DNA of 64,000 nucleotides from Bacillus sp. AFS055030 (GTDB taxonomy: Bacteria > Bacillota > Bacilli > Bacillales > Bacillaceae_G), in the NCBI RefSeq assembly GCF_002574545.1, contig NZ_NUGT01000028.1, positions 1-64,000 of the forward strand, given 5' to 3'. Position numbers and translations under genes: made by a program. This document shows, one piece after another, positions 10,361 to 18,305 of the stretch; within the stretch, counting starts at the first letter, position 1; each line of letters starts with the position of its first letter. The notes beneath the pieces are model-generated. The model was given only the letters and a program-made list of their open reading frames with translations. It did no database searches and was not told the DNA's origin.

Positions 10361-11665
10361 TTGGATAAAATCATTGTCCGTGGCGGGAAACAGCTTCAAG
10401 GCACAGTTCGTGTAGAAGGTGCAAAAAATGCTGTCTTACCAGTTCTTGCTGCAGCGCTACTAGCTAGTGAAGGAAAAAATGTAATTCATGACGTACCAAC
10501 TCTATCTGACGTTTACACGATTAACGAAGTACTTCGTAATTTAAATACAGAGGTTGGGTTCGAAAATAATACAGTAACAGTTGACGCTTCAAAAGATTTA
10601 CATGTTGAAGCACCATTTGAATATGTTCGTAAAATGCGAGCATCTATTCTTGTAATGGGACCACTTTTAGCAAGAAATGGTCATGCACGTGTAGCGTTAC
10701 CAGGTGGATGTGCGATTGGATCTAGACCAATTGAACAACACTTAAAAGGATTTGAAGCAATGGGGGCTCAAATTACGGTTGGTAATGGTTTTGTAGAAGC
10801 AAAATCAAACGGTCGTTTAAAAGGGGCAAAAATCTATTTAGATTTCCCAAGCGTAGGTGCGACAGAAAATATCATGTCTGCAGCTGCACTTGCAGAAGGA
10901 ACAACAATTCTTGAAAATGCTGCAAAAGAACCTGAAATTGTTGACTTAGCAAACTTCATTAATGCAATGGGTGGTAAAGTTCGTGGTGCTGGAACAGGCA
11001 CTATTCGAATTGAAGGTGTACCAACATTATTTGGTACAACTCATCACATTATTCCAGACCGTATTGAAGCTGGAACATTTATGGTAGCAGCAGCTATTAC
11101 GAATGGAAATGTATTAATTGAAAATGCAGTTCCAGAGCATTTAAGCTCAGTTGTAGCGAAAATGCGTGAAATGGGTGTAACAATTATCGAAGAGGAAGAA
11201 GGTCTTCGTGTAATTGGTACTGATAATTTAAAACCTGTAGACATCAAAACAATGCCTCATCCAGGCTTCCCAACAGATATGCAATCACAAATGATGGCAC
11301 TTCTATTAAAAGCTAATGGAACAGGCATGATTACTGAAACAGTATTTGAAAATCGTTTTATGCATGTGGAAGAATTCCGTCGCATGAATGCGAATATTAA
11401 AATCGAAGGTCGATCAACTATTATTCATGGACCAAATGATCTTCAAGGAGCAGAAGTAGCTGCTACGGATTTACGCGCTGCTGCATCACTTATCCTGGCT
11501 GGTCTAGTTGTTGATGGATATACACGCGTTACTGAATTGAAACATTTAGATCGTGGTTATGTAAATTTCCATGAAAAGCTTGCTGCACTTGGAGCGGACA
11601 TTGAACGTGTAAACGAACCAAGCACAGCTGTAGAGGAAGAAACACTTAAAGATTTACAAGCGTAA
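10361..11665 (+). CDS. murAA: UDP-N-acetylglucosamine 1-carboxyvinyltransferase
   Basis: First committed step of peptidoglycan synthesis: transfer of enolpyruvate from PEP to UDP-GlcNAc in the cytoplasm. K22-N23 in [15 protein letters not shown] and catalytic C117 in [11 protein letters not shown] are visible, and 434 aa is full length. Start is TTG 10361, with GGAGGGG at 10348-10354 spaced 6 bases. The position before spoIID identifies it as the MurAA paralogue. Fosfomycin acts on this Cys in the family. Confidence 0.97.
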   Translation: MDKIIVRGGKQLQGTVRVEGAKNAVLPVLAAALLASEGKNVIHDVPTLSDVYTINEVLRNLNTEVGFENNTVTVDASKDLHVEAPFEYVRKMRASILVMGPLLARNGHARVALPGGCAIGSRPIEQHLKGFEAMGAQITVGNGFVEAKSNGRLKGAKIYLDFPSVGATENIMSAAALAEGTTILENAAKEPEIVDLANFINAMGGKVRGAGTGTIRIEGVPTLFGTTHHIIPDRIEAGTFMVAAAITNGNVLIENAVPEHLSSVVAKMREMGVTIIEEEEGLRVIGTDNLKPVDIKTMPHPGFPTDMQSQMMALLLKANGTGMITETVFENRFMHVEEFRRMNANIKIEGRSTIIHGPNDLQGAEVAATDLRAAASLILAGLVVDGYTRVTELKHLDRGYVNFHEKLAALGADIERVNEPSTAVEEETLKDLQA

Positions 11666-11680
11666 ACTAAAAACTAATTC

Positions 11681-11726
11681 AAATGCCTGGCACTTTGTGT
11701 TACCCCACATTGAGTCAGGCATTTTT
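11681..11726 (+). terminator. Terminator after murAA
   Basis: AAATGCCTG pairs with CAGGCATTTTT across a loop of about 26 bases. Confidence 0.7.
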
Positions 11727-11837
11727 GCATTTTCATGCAACTTTCTACTATCAGTTATAGACAGAAACCAGCTAAAATATTCTAAAAATAATAAAAAAAT
11801 AATACAATTTGTTAAAAGAATCTAATTTGAAATCATA

Positions 11838-11870
11838 CTATATTTGTTCTAAATGCTTGTCCATATACAT
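11838..11870 (+). promoter_or_regulatory. Candidate sigma-E promoter of spoIID
   Basis: CTATATTT (11838-11845) and CATATACAT (11862-11870), 16 bases apart, resemble the sigma-E -35 (ATATT core) and -10 (CATAnnnT). spoIID is sigma-E dependent in B. subtilis. The match is imperfect. Confidence 0.35.
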
Positions 11871-11943
11871 AAATTATCTTTAGAAAGGGCAATTAGTTGA
11901 AAATTGTCATTTAAAGTTGTTTTGAAATGGATAGGAGGAAAAT

Positions 11944-12957
11944 ATGAAGTCATTTAAAACATTAATCACTGCAGGATTAACTACTTGCTCAGTCGTTATT
12001 ATTATCCCTACATTGCTTGTTCTACCATTTCATAGTCATACAGATGGTAGATTGGTTGATCAGCTACAGAAAAAAGCAAACCAAGTTGCAGCAGCGAACA
12101 AAAATGACAATCTAAGTATTGAAGTTTTTAGAACAAAAACAAAAAAAGTTGAAAAACTTCCAATCGAGGAATACGTATTGGGAGTAGTAGCATCAGAAAT
12201 GCCAGCAAAATTTGAATTAGAAGCACTAAAAGCACAAAGTTTAAGTGCTAGAACATTTATCATCAAACGATTGAAAGAAGGAAAACCGCTTGAAGAAGGT
12301 GGAATTGTAGATGATACAGTTAATTTTCAAGTCTTCCAAGATCGCGACGACTTGAAGAAAAGATATGGCGCTCAATACGATAAAAATATAGCCAAAATTG
12401 AAAAAGCTGTAAAAGCAACTGAAGGACAAATATTAACTTACAATGGACAACCTATAACTGCTTCATTCTTTTCCACAAGCAATGGATACACAGAAAACTC
12501 CGAAGAATATTGGAAAAATAGTGTACCATATTTGAAAAGCGTACCGAGTCCTTGGGATTTTGTTGCTCCAGACTATATATCAAAAAAGTCATTTACAATA
12601 AGTGAGTTTGAAAGGAAACTTAATGTAAAAATTAATAAGTCAGACATAGGGAAAGTCACGTCAAGAACGCAAGGTAAACGAGTAGAACAAGTAGCGTTTG
12701 GTAAAAAAACACTCTCGGGCAAAGAAATTAGGGAAAAACTAAACCTACGTTCAACGGATTTTTCGTGGGAGCGTTCTGGTAATGAAATCATTATTACTAC
12801 AAAAGGTTTTGGTCATGGAGTAGGTATGAGCCAATATGGGGCAAACGAGCTTGCAAAGCAAGGGAAAACTTTTGATGAGATTGTTAAGTATTATTACAAG
12901 GGAATCAGCATAAAGAAGCTTAGTAAGAAAGATTATGATGGATTGGAGAAGCTTTGA
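11944..12957 (+). CDS. spoIID: Stage II sporulation protein D (peptidoglycan lytic transglycosylase)
   Basis: Mother-cell membrane protein that cleaves septal glycan strands during engulfment, working with SpoIIM and SpoIIP. One N-terminal transmembrane segment (about residues 10-28) precedes the SpoIID domain. Motifs: EEYVLGVVASEMPAKFE (E85 is the likely catalytic Glu), LKAQSLSART, FFSTSNGYTE and GFGHGVGMSQYGAN. 337 aa is normal. RBS is AGGAGG before ATG 11944. Confidence 0.95.
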   Translation: MKSFKTLITAGLTTCSVVIIIPTLLVLPFHSHTDGRLVDQLQKKANQVAAANKNDNLSIEVFRTKTKKVEKLPIEEYVLGVVASEMPAKFELEALKAQSLSARTFIIKRLKEGKPLEEGGIVDDTVNFQVFQDRDDLKKRYGAQYDKNIAKIEKAVKATEGQILTYNGQPITASFFSTSNGYTENSEEYWKNSVPYLKSVPSPWDFVAPDYISKKSFTISEFERKLNVKINKSDIGKVTSRTQGKRVEQVAFGKKTLSGKEIREKLNLRSTDFSWERSGNEIIITTKGFGHGVGMSQYGANELAKQGKTFDEIVKYYYKGISIKKLSKKDYDGLEKL

Positions 12958-12975
12958 GAGAAGATATTTTAAGAC

Positions 12976-12999
12976 AGACCTCATAAGGGTCTTTTTTTT
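12976..12999 (+). terminator. Terminator after spoIID
   Basis: AGACC, six-base loop, GGTCT, then eight T. Confidence 0.7.
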
Positions 13000-13044
13000 G
13001 TTTAATTGCTAAGATTATTTTTTATAAAAAGAAGAAAACAACTA

Positions 13045-13093
13045 AAAAACACTCTAAATTGAACTAAGATTCGTCCATTTAGAGTGTTTTTTG
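13045..13093. terminator. Bidirectional terminator between spoIID and the minus-strand oppA-like gene
   Basis: AAAAAACACTCTAAAT pairs with ATTTAGAGTGTTTTTT. A-run and T-run flank the stem, so it can act in both directions. Confidence 0.7.
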
Positions 13094-13189
13094 ATTTGGT
13101 ATTGCAACATACTGGTTCTATTTCAGTTGCGAAAGTTAGTTCGTTACGAAACATAAGTTTTTCTTCAATACGACTTCTTTCCTTAGCTC

Positions 13190-14809
13190 CTATTGCTTTT
13201 GGGCATATTTATAATAAAAATAGCCAACAAATGGACGTACCTTTATGTTTTTTACATTTGATTTTTGCAAGTATACGTAGCCAGCTTGGTAAACTGGAGC
13301 AATCGCAGCATCATCTAGTAAAAGGTCTTCAGCATTATGAAGCAGTTGAGTACGTTCTGATTCGTTTTGTAAGCTGATTGTATTTGCTTTTTGAACAAAT
13401 TGATCATACTGAGCGTTTTGATAGTTTAATACATTTAAAGCTGATTTAGATGTAAACAATTCTAAATAAGTCGTTGGATCCGGATAATCTGCACCCCATG
13501 TATCTAGAGAAAGGTCGTAGTTTCCTTGTTGACGTAATTCAAATTTTTGTTGTGCAGGTTGTACGACAATATTCACTGTTAAACCTTTTAAATTTGTTTC
13601 TAATTGTGATTTTAAATATTCACCGATTTTACGCGAAGTATTGTTATCACTTACTAGTAATGAAATTGTAGCCTCTGATTTACTAAGCTCAGATAAAGCT
13701 TCTTTAAATAGTGTTTTTGCCTCCTTTAGACTTACTGTAGAAGGATGAGATGTTGAGCTAACAAAATCCACACCTTTAGAGTTTTTTACTAAACCTTTAG
13801 GAATAATTCGATCAGTAGGAATAGAACCATCGTTTAATAGCGTTGTACTAATGTCCTCTTTATTAAAACCGTTTGCGATTGCCTTACGCATTTTTTGATT
13901 TGATAAAAATGGGTTTTTTTGATTAAAGCTGATATAAGAGACAATTGGCATAGCTAATTTGTTTAATTCTTTATTCCCTTTATAACGATCGATCACATTA
14001 GAATCAATAATCGCTTGGTCAAGTTCACCAGTTTCATAAAGATTAACTGCAGTTGTTGTTTCTTTCATGATTTTCACGTCGATTTTATTTACATGGACAT
14101 TCTTTTTATCATAGTATTGTGGATTTTTTTCCATTGTAAAGCCAGCTTCATGTTCCCATTTACTTACAACGTAAGGGCCATTATATAAAGTTGTATTTGC
14201 TTCTAGACCATATTTGTTACCTTGCTCCTTAACGAATTTTTCATTTAACGGGAAGAACATCGGTAAACTTGTCAGTTGAATGAAATATGGGATCGGGCGT
14301 TCAAGTTTAATTTGTAATGTTTTATCATCTATTGCAGTTACCCCGAGTTTATCGACTGGCAACTTTCCTTGGTTAATTTCTTTTGCATTTTCAATATCGT
14401 ATAAATCGTAAGCAAACTGAGCTTTAGTTTTTGGGTCAATTGCACGTTTCATTGCAAAAACAAAATCTTTTGCTGTTACAGGGTCCCCGTTTGAATATTT
14501 GGCATCTCTTAATGTAAATGTATAAACTTTGCCATCTGTACTAACTTTATGTGACAAAGCAGCAGCGGGAACGTATTCTCCTTTTTCATTTGGCATATAG
14601 AGACCTTCCATTACACTATTAAGTGCGTTTAATGAAGGTCCATCTAAAGCTAGTGAACTATCAAGACTTACAACATCTGAAGTATCCATTAAATGTAGTG
14701 TGTGATCATCTGACTTAGAAACTGTCTGATTTGATTGTTGTCCACAGCCTGTTAGTGCCAATGTGAGTAATAAACTAATTGATACGAATTTTTTCTTAGT
14801 AAATATCAT
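13190..14809 (-). CDS. Oligopeptide ABC transporter substrate-binding lipoprotein (OppA/DppE family)
   Basis: Extracytoplasmic solute-binding protein (SBP family 5) for peptides, anchored by a lipid at Cys22 (lipobox LTGC). Motifs typical of OppA include YSNGDPVTAKDFVFAMKRA, GPYVVSKWEHE and WGADYPDPTTYLELF. 539 aa, full length. No permease or ATPase genes are adjacent, so it must use a transporter encoded elsewhere. AAGGAGAG precedes the ATG by about 10 bases. The gene is preceded by a T-box leader that reads as tRNA-Trp-specific, implying induction on tryptophan starvation. Confidence 0.9.
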   Translation of the reverse strand: MIFTKKKFVSISLLLTLALTGCGQQSNQTVSKSDDHTLHLMDTSDVVSLDSSLALDGPSLNALNSVMEGLYMPNEKGEYVPAAALSHKVSTDGKVYTFTLRDAKYSNGDPVTAKDFVFAMKRAIDPKTKAQFAYDLYDIENAKEINQGKLPVDKLGVTAIDDKTLQIKLERPIPYFIQLTSLPMFFPLNEKFVKEQGNKYGLEANTTLYNGPYVVSKWEHEAGFTMEKNPQYYDKKNVHVNKIDVKIMKETTTAVNLYETGELDQAIIDSNVIDRYKGNKELNKLAMPIVSYISFNQKNPFLSNQKMRKAIANGFNKEDISTTLLNDGSIPTDRIIPKGLVKNSKGVDFVSSTSHPSTVSLKEAKTLFKEALSELSKSEATISLLVSDNNTSRKIGEYLKSQLETNLKGLTVNIVVQPAQQKFELRQQGNYDLSLDTWGADYPDPTTYLELFTSKSALNVLNYQNAQYDQFVQKANTISLQNESERTQLLHNAEDLLLDDAAIAPVYQAGYVYLQKSNVKNIKVRPFVGYFYYKYAQKQ

Positions 14810-14838
14810 TTTATTTTTCTCTCCTTATTTTTGGGTAC

Positions 14839-14877
14839 AAAAAAAGAGTCCCCGCCTTATAAAAAGGACGAGGACTC
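14839..14877 (-). terminator. T-box regulatory terminator
   Basis: On the minus strand GAGTCC and CGTCC pair with GGCGGGGACTC and run into seven T. It lies directly after the T-box sequence and is mutually exclusive with the antiterminator, the usual T-box switch. Confidence 0.85.
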
Positions 14878-15151
14878 CCGTGGTGCCACCTTAATTAGTC
14901 TAAAAACGTTAGACTCACTTTGCAGTATCAAAACAAATGAATTGAACTACCTTGTGACAAAAAGCAGTATCGAAACATGAGTTTGAATACCTGTCTCTTT
15001 TATCGGTGAGACGTCCGCCAAAGCCTACTGCATATATAAATATGGTTCGGTTTGATTGCTCAGAAGCCCATTCAAAAATATGTCCGTACTGACTTGCACC
15101 AACCGTCAGCTCTCTGAAACTTTCATATAATCTACTCTTCTTCATCATCGC
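14839..15151 (-). promoter_or_regulatory. T-box riboswitch, specifier reads UGG (Trp)
   Basis: Read on the minus strand: the stem I start GATGAAGAAGAGTAG; the distal conserved elements AGAGAGC and GGTTGGTGCAAG; a specifier segment TTTGAA-TGG-GCTTCTGAGC; and the antiterminator T-box AAGGTGGCACCACGGGAG. A terminator follows. By the family rules the codon after GAA is the specifier, here TGG for tryptophan. The T-box bulge TGGC has C at the variable position, complementary to the G73 discriminator of bacterial tRNA-Trp, so the two tRNA-contacting elements agree. Confidence 0.9.
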
Positions 15152-15291
15152 AAAAAATATATAATGACTGAAATAATCTTTTAAGTTTAAGTTTTTAATA
15201 CATCGTACAAGCTTGTAATGCGATTATATTTTGTAAAAAAGAAAAATGCAAGAAAAATATTTTATTAACTTCATAACGGGACTTTATTAAC

Positions 15292-15407
15292 TTATCCACA
15301 AATATTGTGTATAAACTTTGTGGAATTGTGGATAAATCGCTTTCATTTGTTAATATTTTTCAGTATTTTGTGGATTAATGTGAATTAGTTTGAAATTGTG
15401 TGGAAAA
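15292..15407. promoter_or_regulatory. Cluster of five DnaA-box-like sites
   Basis: TTATCCACA at 15292-15300 (+) and its complement TGTGGATAA at 15327-15335 are perfect DnaA boxes. TGTGTATAA at 15306-15314 and TGTGGAAAA at 15399-15407 fit TTWTNCACA on the minus strand. TGTGGATTA at 15369-15377 differs at one base. All lie in 116 bases of AT-rich intergenic DNA upstream of spoIIQ. No dnaA or dnaN gene is near, so this is more likely a regulatory cluster than an origin. Confidence 0.65.
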
Positions 15408-15443
15408 ATAAGAATTTTGTCGAACTAAAATTTTCTAAATTGC

Positions 15444-15472
15444 GTATATAATTCCAGAAATTTGTTGACAAT
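15444..15472 (+). promoter_or_regulatory. Sigma-F-type promoter of spoIIQ
   Basis: GTATA at 15444-15448 and GTTGACAAT at 15464-15472 are separated by exactly 15 bases. They fit the forespore sigma-F pattern (GTATA, N15, GGnnAnAnT) except for one base. spoIIQ is a classic sigma-F gene. Confidence 0.65.
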
Positions 15473-15491
15473 GATTGCAGAGGTGATAAGG

Positions 15492-16286
15492 ATGAGAGAG
15501 GAACAAAACAAAAAAACTTCTCAAAAAGTTATTAAAATGTTAAGAAAGCGTTGGGTAGTACCAGCAATTTATTTAGTAAGTGCGGCAGTAATTTTAACTG
15601 GTGCGTTATGGTATCAATACAGTAATGCTCCAACTCCAACAAAAACTGGAACTACAGTTGATACGAGAGAGCCTGAAGCAATCCCAGCTTCACAGCCAGA
15701 AGAAAAATTAACTTATCCAGTTTCTAAAGAGGCAACAGTTCAAGTTAAGAGTCATTATTACGATGATACTGCTTCAAAAAATGAGCAACAAGCATCATTA
15801 ATACAAATGGACAATAATACTTTTACGATTAACACTGGTATGGATTTAGTTGATAAAAGTGGAAAAGAATTTGATGTAACTGCAGCTCTTAGTGGTACTG
15901 TTACAAAAGCTCAAAAAGATGCTGAGCTAGGATATGTAGTAGTAGTAGAAAGCGGTAACGGATTAGTTTCATATTATCAAAGCTTAAAATCTGTAAGTGT
16001 TGAACCAGGAACAAAAGTTTCTCAAGGACAAGTTCTTGGTGTAGCTGGAACAGCTTTAATTGGCAAAGAAAATGGCATTCATGTTCATTATGAATTACGT
16101 AAAGATGGTGTAGCTATTAATCCAGAGAAATACCAAGGGCAAGATGTTTCATCTATTATTAGTTCTGAAAATTCAAAAAGTGAAACAAAAAAATCTAATA
16201 CAATGAATACTTCTGGTAATGTATCAGATGATCATGAAGAAGATTCTTCTAATACTGATTCAGCTGGAAATAAAATTCAACAATAA
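15492..16286 (+). CDS. spoIIQ: Stage II sporulation protein Q (forespore LytM-like)
   Basis: Forespore membrane protein that binds SpoIIIAH across the septum and is needed for engulfment and late forespore gene expression. Start ATG 15492 (MREEQNKKTSQ) fits AGAGGTG at 15479-15485. It has a single transmembrane segment (about residues 23-42) and then an M23/LytM fold (about 95-210). The HVHYELR motif is present, but the first zinc-binding His of LytM (expected in HxGxD) is replaced in INTGMDL. The fold is therefore degenerate, as in B. subtilis SpoIIQ. The tail is acidic and Ser/Asn-rich. 264 aa. Confidence 0.94.
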   Translation: MREEQNKKTSQKVIKMLRKRWVVPAIYLVSAAVILTGALWYQYSNAPTPTKTGTTVDTREPEAIPASQPEEKLTYPVSKEATVQVKSHYYDDTASKNEQQASLIQMDNNTFTINTGMDLVDKSGKEFDVTAALSGTVTKAQKDAELGYVVVVESGNGLVSYYQSLKSVSVEPGTKVSQGQVLGVAGTALIGKENGIHVHYELRKDGVAINPEKYQGQDVSSIISSENSKSETKKSNTMNTSGNVSDDHEEDSSNTDSAGNKIQQ

Positions 16287-16303
16287 TAATTAAGTAATTC
16301 ACA

Positions 16304-16357
16304 AAGTGCCTAACACGTGGGAATCATACCCCATATGTGTTAGGCACTTGTTTTTTT
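16304..16357 (+). terminator. Terminator after spoIIQ
   Basis: AAGTGCCTAACAC pairs with GTGTTAGGCACTT, followed by a T-run. A strong long stem. Confidence 0.85.
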
Positions 16358-16368
16358 CTGATAATTGT

Positions 16369-16397
16369 GCATAGTTAGACGCCTTTGCTAATACAAT
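16369..16397 (+). promoter_or_regulatory. Candidate sigma-E promoter of spoIIID
   Basis: GCATAGTT (16369-16376), 13 bases, then AATACAAT (16390-16397), close to the sigma-E -10 CATACAAT. spoIIID is transcribed by sigma-E in B. subtilis. Confidence 0.4.
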
Positions 16398-16565
16398 GTT
16401 ATAAACCCATCAAAGAGGTGTTTGAGGTGAGGAATCGTGGATTTTCTACCTAGTCAAAATAAATGTACCTCAGCAGGTCAGTCAGAGCAGGAAAAAGAGC
16501 AGCTTAGTCAGTCAAAACGAGTCTCATTTCATGCTTCTCACATCCATTTAGAGGAGGAGAGTAGT

Positions 16566-16835
16566 GTGCACGATTACATCAAAGAGAGAACGATCAAGAT
16601 TGGGAAATATATCGTGGAGACGAAGAAAACAGTACGCGTAATAGCTAAAGAGTTTGGTGTGTCAAAAAGTACTGTACACAAAGATCTAACAGAACGCCTA
16701 CCTGAAATCAATCCTGATTTGGCAAATGAAGTAAAAGAAATTTTGGATTATCACAAATCAATTCGTCACTTACGCGGTGGAGAGGCTACAAAGCAAAAGT
16801 ATCAAAAAGAAGACGTTGAGAAAGTAACTAAATAG
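16566..16835 (+). CDS. spoIIID: Sporulation transcriptional regulator SpoIIID
   Basis: Small DNA-binding protein (89 aa) that activates and represses many sigma-E genes in the mother cell. The helix-turn-helix lies in VRVIAKEFGVSKSTVHKDL, and the C-terminal basic helix around HLRGGEATKQKYQK also contacts DNA in the family. Start is GTG 16566, with GAGGAGGAG at 16551-16559. The frame stays open 43 codons upstream, but the family begins at HDYIKERT and only this start has a good RBS. Confidence 0.96.
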   Translation: MHDYIKERTIKIGKYIVETKKTVRVIAKEFGVSKSTVHKDLTERLPEINPDLANEVKEILDYHKSIRHLRGGEATKQKYQKEDVEKVTK

Positions 16836-16992
16836 GGTTTCTGAGCCTTGAAAACAAAATTAGAAATATTTAACCTCCTGTTCACAAATATTAATTACTA
16901 AATGTAGTTCTTTATGGTAAAATTATATTTTGGTATGGAACGTATTCGGGGAACTGCTCATGAGTATAGTGAATAAGGAGGAGCCAAAAGGA

Positions 16993-17994
16993 ATGTTTTC
17001 TAAGGATATCGGAATAGATCTTGGTACAGCCAATGTCTTAATACATGTTAAGGGTAAAGGAATCGTATTAAACGAACCTTCAGTAGTTGCAATAGAGCGT
17101 AGTAGCGGAAAAGTATTAGCAGTAGGGGAAGAAGCAAGTCGCATGGTAGGTCGTACACCTGGTAATATCGTAGCGATTCGTCCACTAAAAGATGGTGTAA
17201 TTGCTGACTTTGATATTACTGAGGCTATGCTACGTCATTTTATAAATAAATTAGATGTAAAGGGATTCATGTCAAAGCCGCGTATTTTGATTTGTTGTCC
17301 AACAAACATCACTTCTGTTGAACAAAAAGCAATTCGTGAAGCTGCTGAAAAAAGCGGCGGTAAACAAGTTTATCTTGAAGAAGAGCCAAAGGTTGCTGCA
17401 ATCGGTGCTGGAATGGATATATTCCAACCAAGTGGTAACATGGTAATTGATATTGGCGGTGGGACAACCGATGTCGCAGTTTTATCGATGGGAGATATCG
17501 TCACCGCCTCTTCAATTAAAATGGCAGGGGACAAGTTTGATATGGAGATTTTAAACTATATCAAGCGTGAATACAAACTGCTAATTGGAGAACGTACTGC
17601 AGAACAAATTAAAATTGAAGTAGGTACTGTTTTCCCTGGTGCTAGAAATGAATCAATCGATATCCGTGGACGTGATATGGTAACTGGATTACCTCGTACA
17701 ATTACTGTACAATCTGATGAAATTCAAAGAGCACTAAGTGAACCGGTTTATTTAATTGTACAAGCTGCAAAAACAGTACTAGAGCGTACACCACCTGAAT
17801 TGTCAGCTGATATTATTGATCGTGGAGTTATTCTAACTGGTGGCGGTGCATTACTTCATGGAATAGATATTTTACTTGCTGAAGAATTAAAAGTACCTGT
17901 TTTCATTGCTGAAGATCCAATGCAGTGTGTTGCAGTAGGTACTGGAATTATGTTAGAAAATATTGATAAGATTCCAAGTCGTTATTTAAAATAA
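16993..17994 (+). CDS. mbl: MreB-like cell-shape protein Mbl
   Basis: Bacterial actin that guides lateral peptidoglycan synthesis from the inner face of the membrane. Phosphate-binding loops are GIDLGTANVLIHVKG and VIDIGGGTTDVAVLS, with the adenosine motif ILTGGGALLHG. 333 aa, the usual Mbl length. Start is ATG 16993 (MFSKDIGIDLG), with AAGGAGGAG about 9 bases upstream; upstream in-frame ATGs lack support. spoIIID-mbl is the standard Bacillus order. Confidence 0.96.
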   Translation: MFSKDIGIDLGTANVLIHVKGKGIVLNEPSVVAIERSSGKVLAVGEEASRMVGRTPGNIVAIRPLKDGVIADFDITEAMLRHFINKLDVKGFMSKPRILICCPTNITSVEQKAIREAAEKSGGKQVYLEEEPKVAAIGAGMDIFQPSGNMVIDIGGGTTDVAVLSMGDIVTASSIKMAGDKFDMEILNYIKREYKLLIGERTAEQIKIEVGTVFPGARNESIDIRGRDMVTGLPRTITVQSDEIQRALSEPVYLIVQAAKTVLERTPPELSADIIDRGVILTGGGALLHGIDILLAEELKVPVFIAEDPMQCVAVGTGIMLENIDKIPSRYLK

Positions 17995-18027
17995 AAGGCT
18001 CAAGCTTTGTAGCTTGATTACACACTG

Positions 18028-18060
18028 AAATCTCAAGCAAATAGAGCTTGGGATTTTTTT
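18028..18060 (+). terminator. Terminator after mbl
   Basis: AATCTCAAGC pairs with GCTTGGGATT, followed by seven T. A smaller hairpin (CAAGCTTTGTAGCTTG) precedes it. Confidence 0.8.
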
Positions 18061-18182
18061 GTTTGGAATTTATTATGGGCAGGTAACTTTGTAAAAAAGT
18101 GTTTATGTTTGTAGACACGGCACTTAAAAGATCACGCACTCTAGAGGGGAAAATTAAAAATTCTTATAACAAAAGTGAAGAG

Positions 18183-18209
18183 GGGTGTCTCATAAGACAG
18201 CCTTTTTTT
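18183..18209 (+). terminator. Second hairpin terminator upstream of the germination operon
   Basis: GGTGTCT pairs with AGACAGCC with one mismatch, followed by T7. Confidence 0.65.
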
Positions 18210-18305
18210 GTTTGTAAAATAAACAACTTAGAAAACAATACATTAAATGAAATATTTTGGAAAAAGTATAAGAATAATAAGCCATGATTATGGGGCGGTG
18301 AAAAA

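Larger units (their letters stand above)
17995..18305 (+). other. Intergenic region between mbl and the ger operon
   Basis: Holds two terminator hairpins (18028-18060 and 18183-18209) and no credible gene. A 62-codon open frame at 18099-18287 runs straight through the second terminator and has no RBS. I could not place a confident sigma-G promoter before the germination genes. Confidence 0.6.

Noticed and set aside
13084-13377. 97-aa plus-strand frame opposite the end of the oppA-like gene
   Set aside because: Overlaps a terminator and a well-supported gene; no RBS or recognisable domain.
14915-15148. 77-aa minus-strand gene upstream of the oppA-like gene
   Set aside because: It is the conserved T-box leader read as codons.
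15241-15461. Replication origin, because of the DnaA boxes and AT-rich DNA
   Set aside because: No dnaA, dnaN, recF, gyrB or rnpA nearby and the surrounding genes are those found far from oriC in B. subtilis. A regulatory DnaA-box cluster is the better reading.
16437-16565. Longer SpoIIID with 43 additional residues
   Set aside because: The family starts at HDYIKERT; GTG 16566 has GAGGAGGAG, and the upstream open frame has no RBS.
18099-18287. 62-aa gene between mbl and the germination operon
   Set aside because: It runs through a terminator hairpin with T7 and has no RBS.
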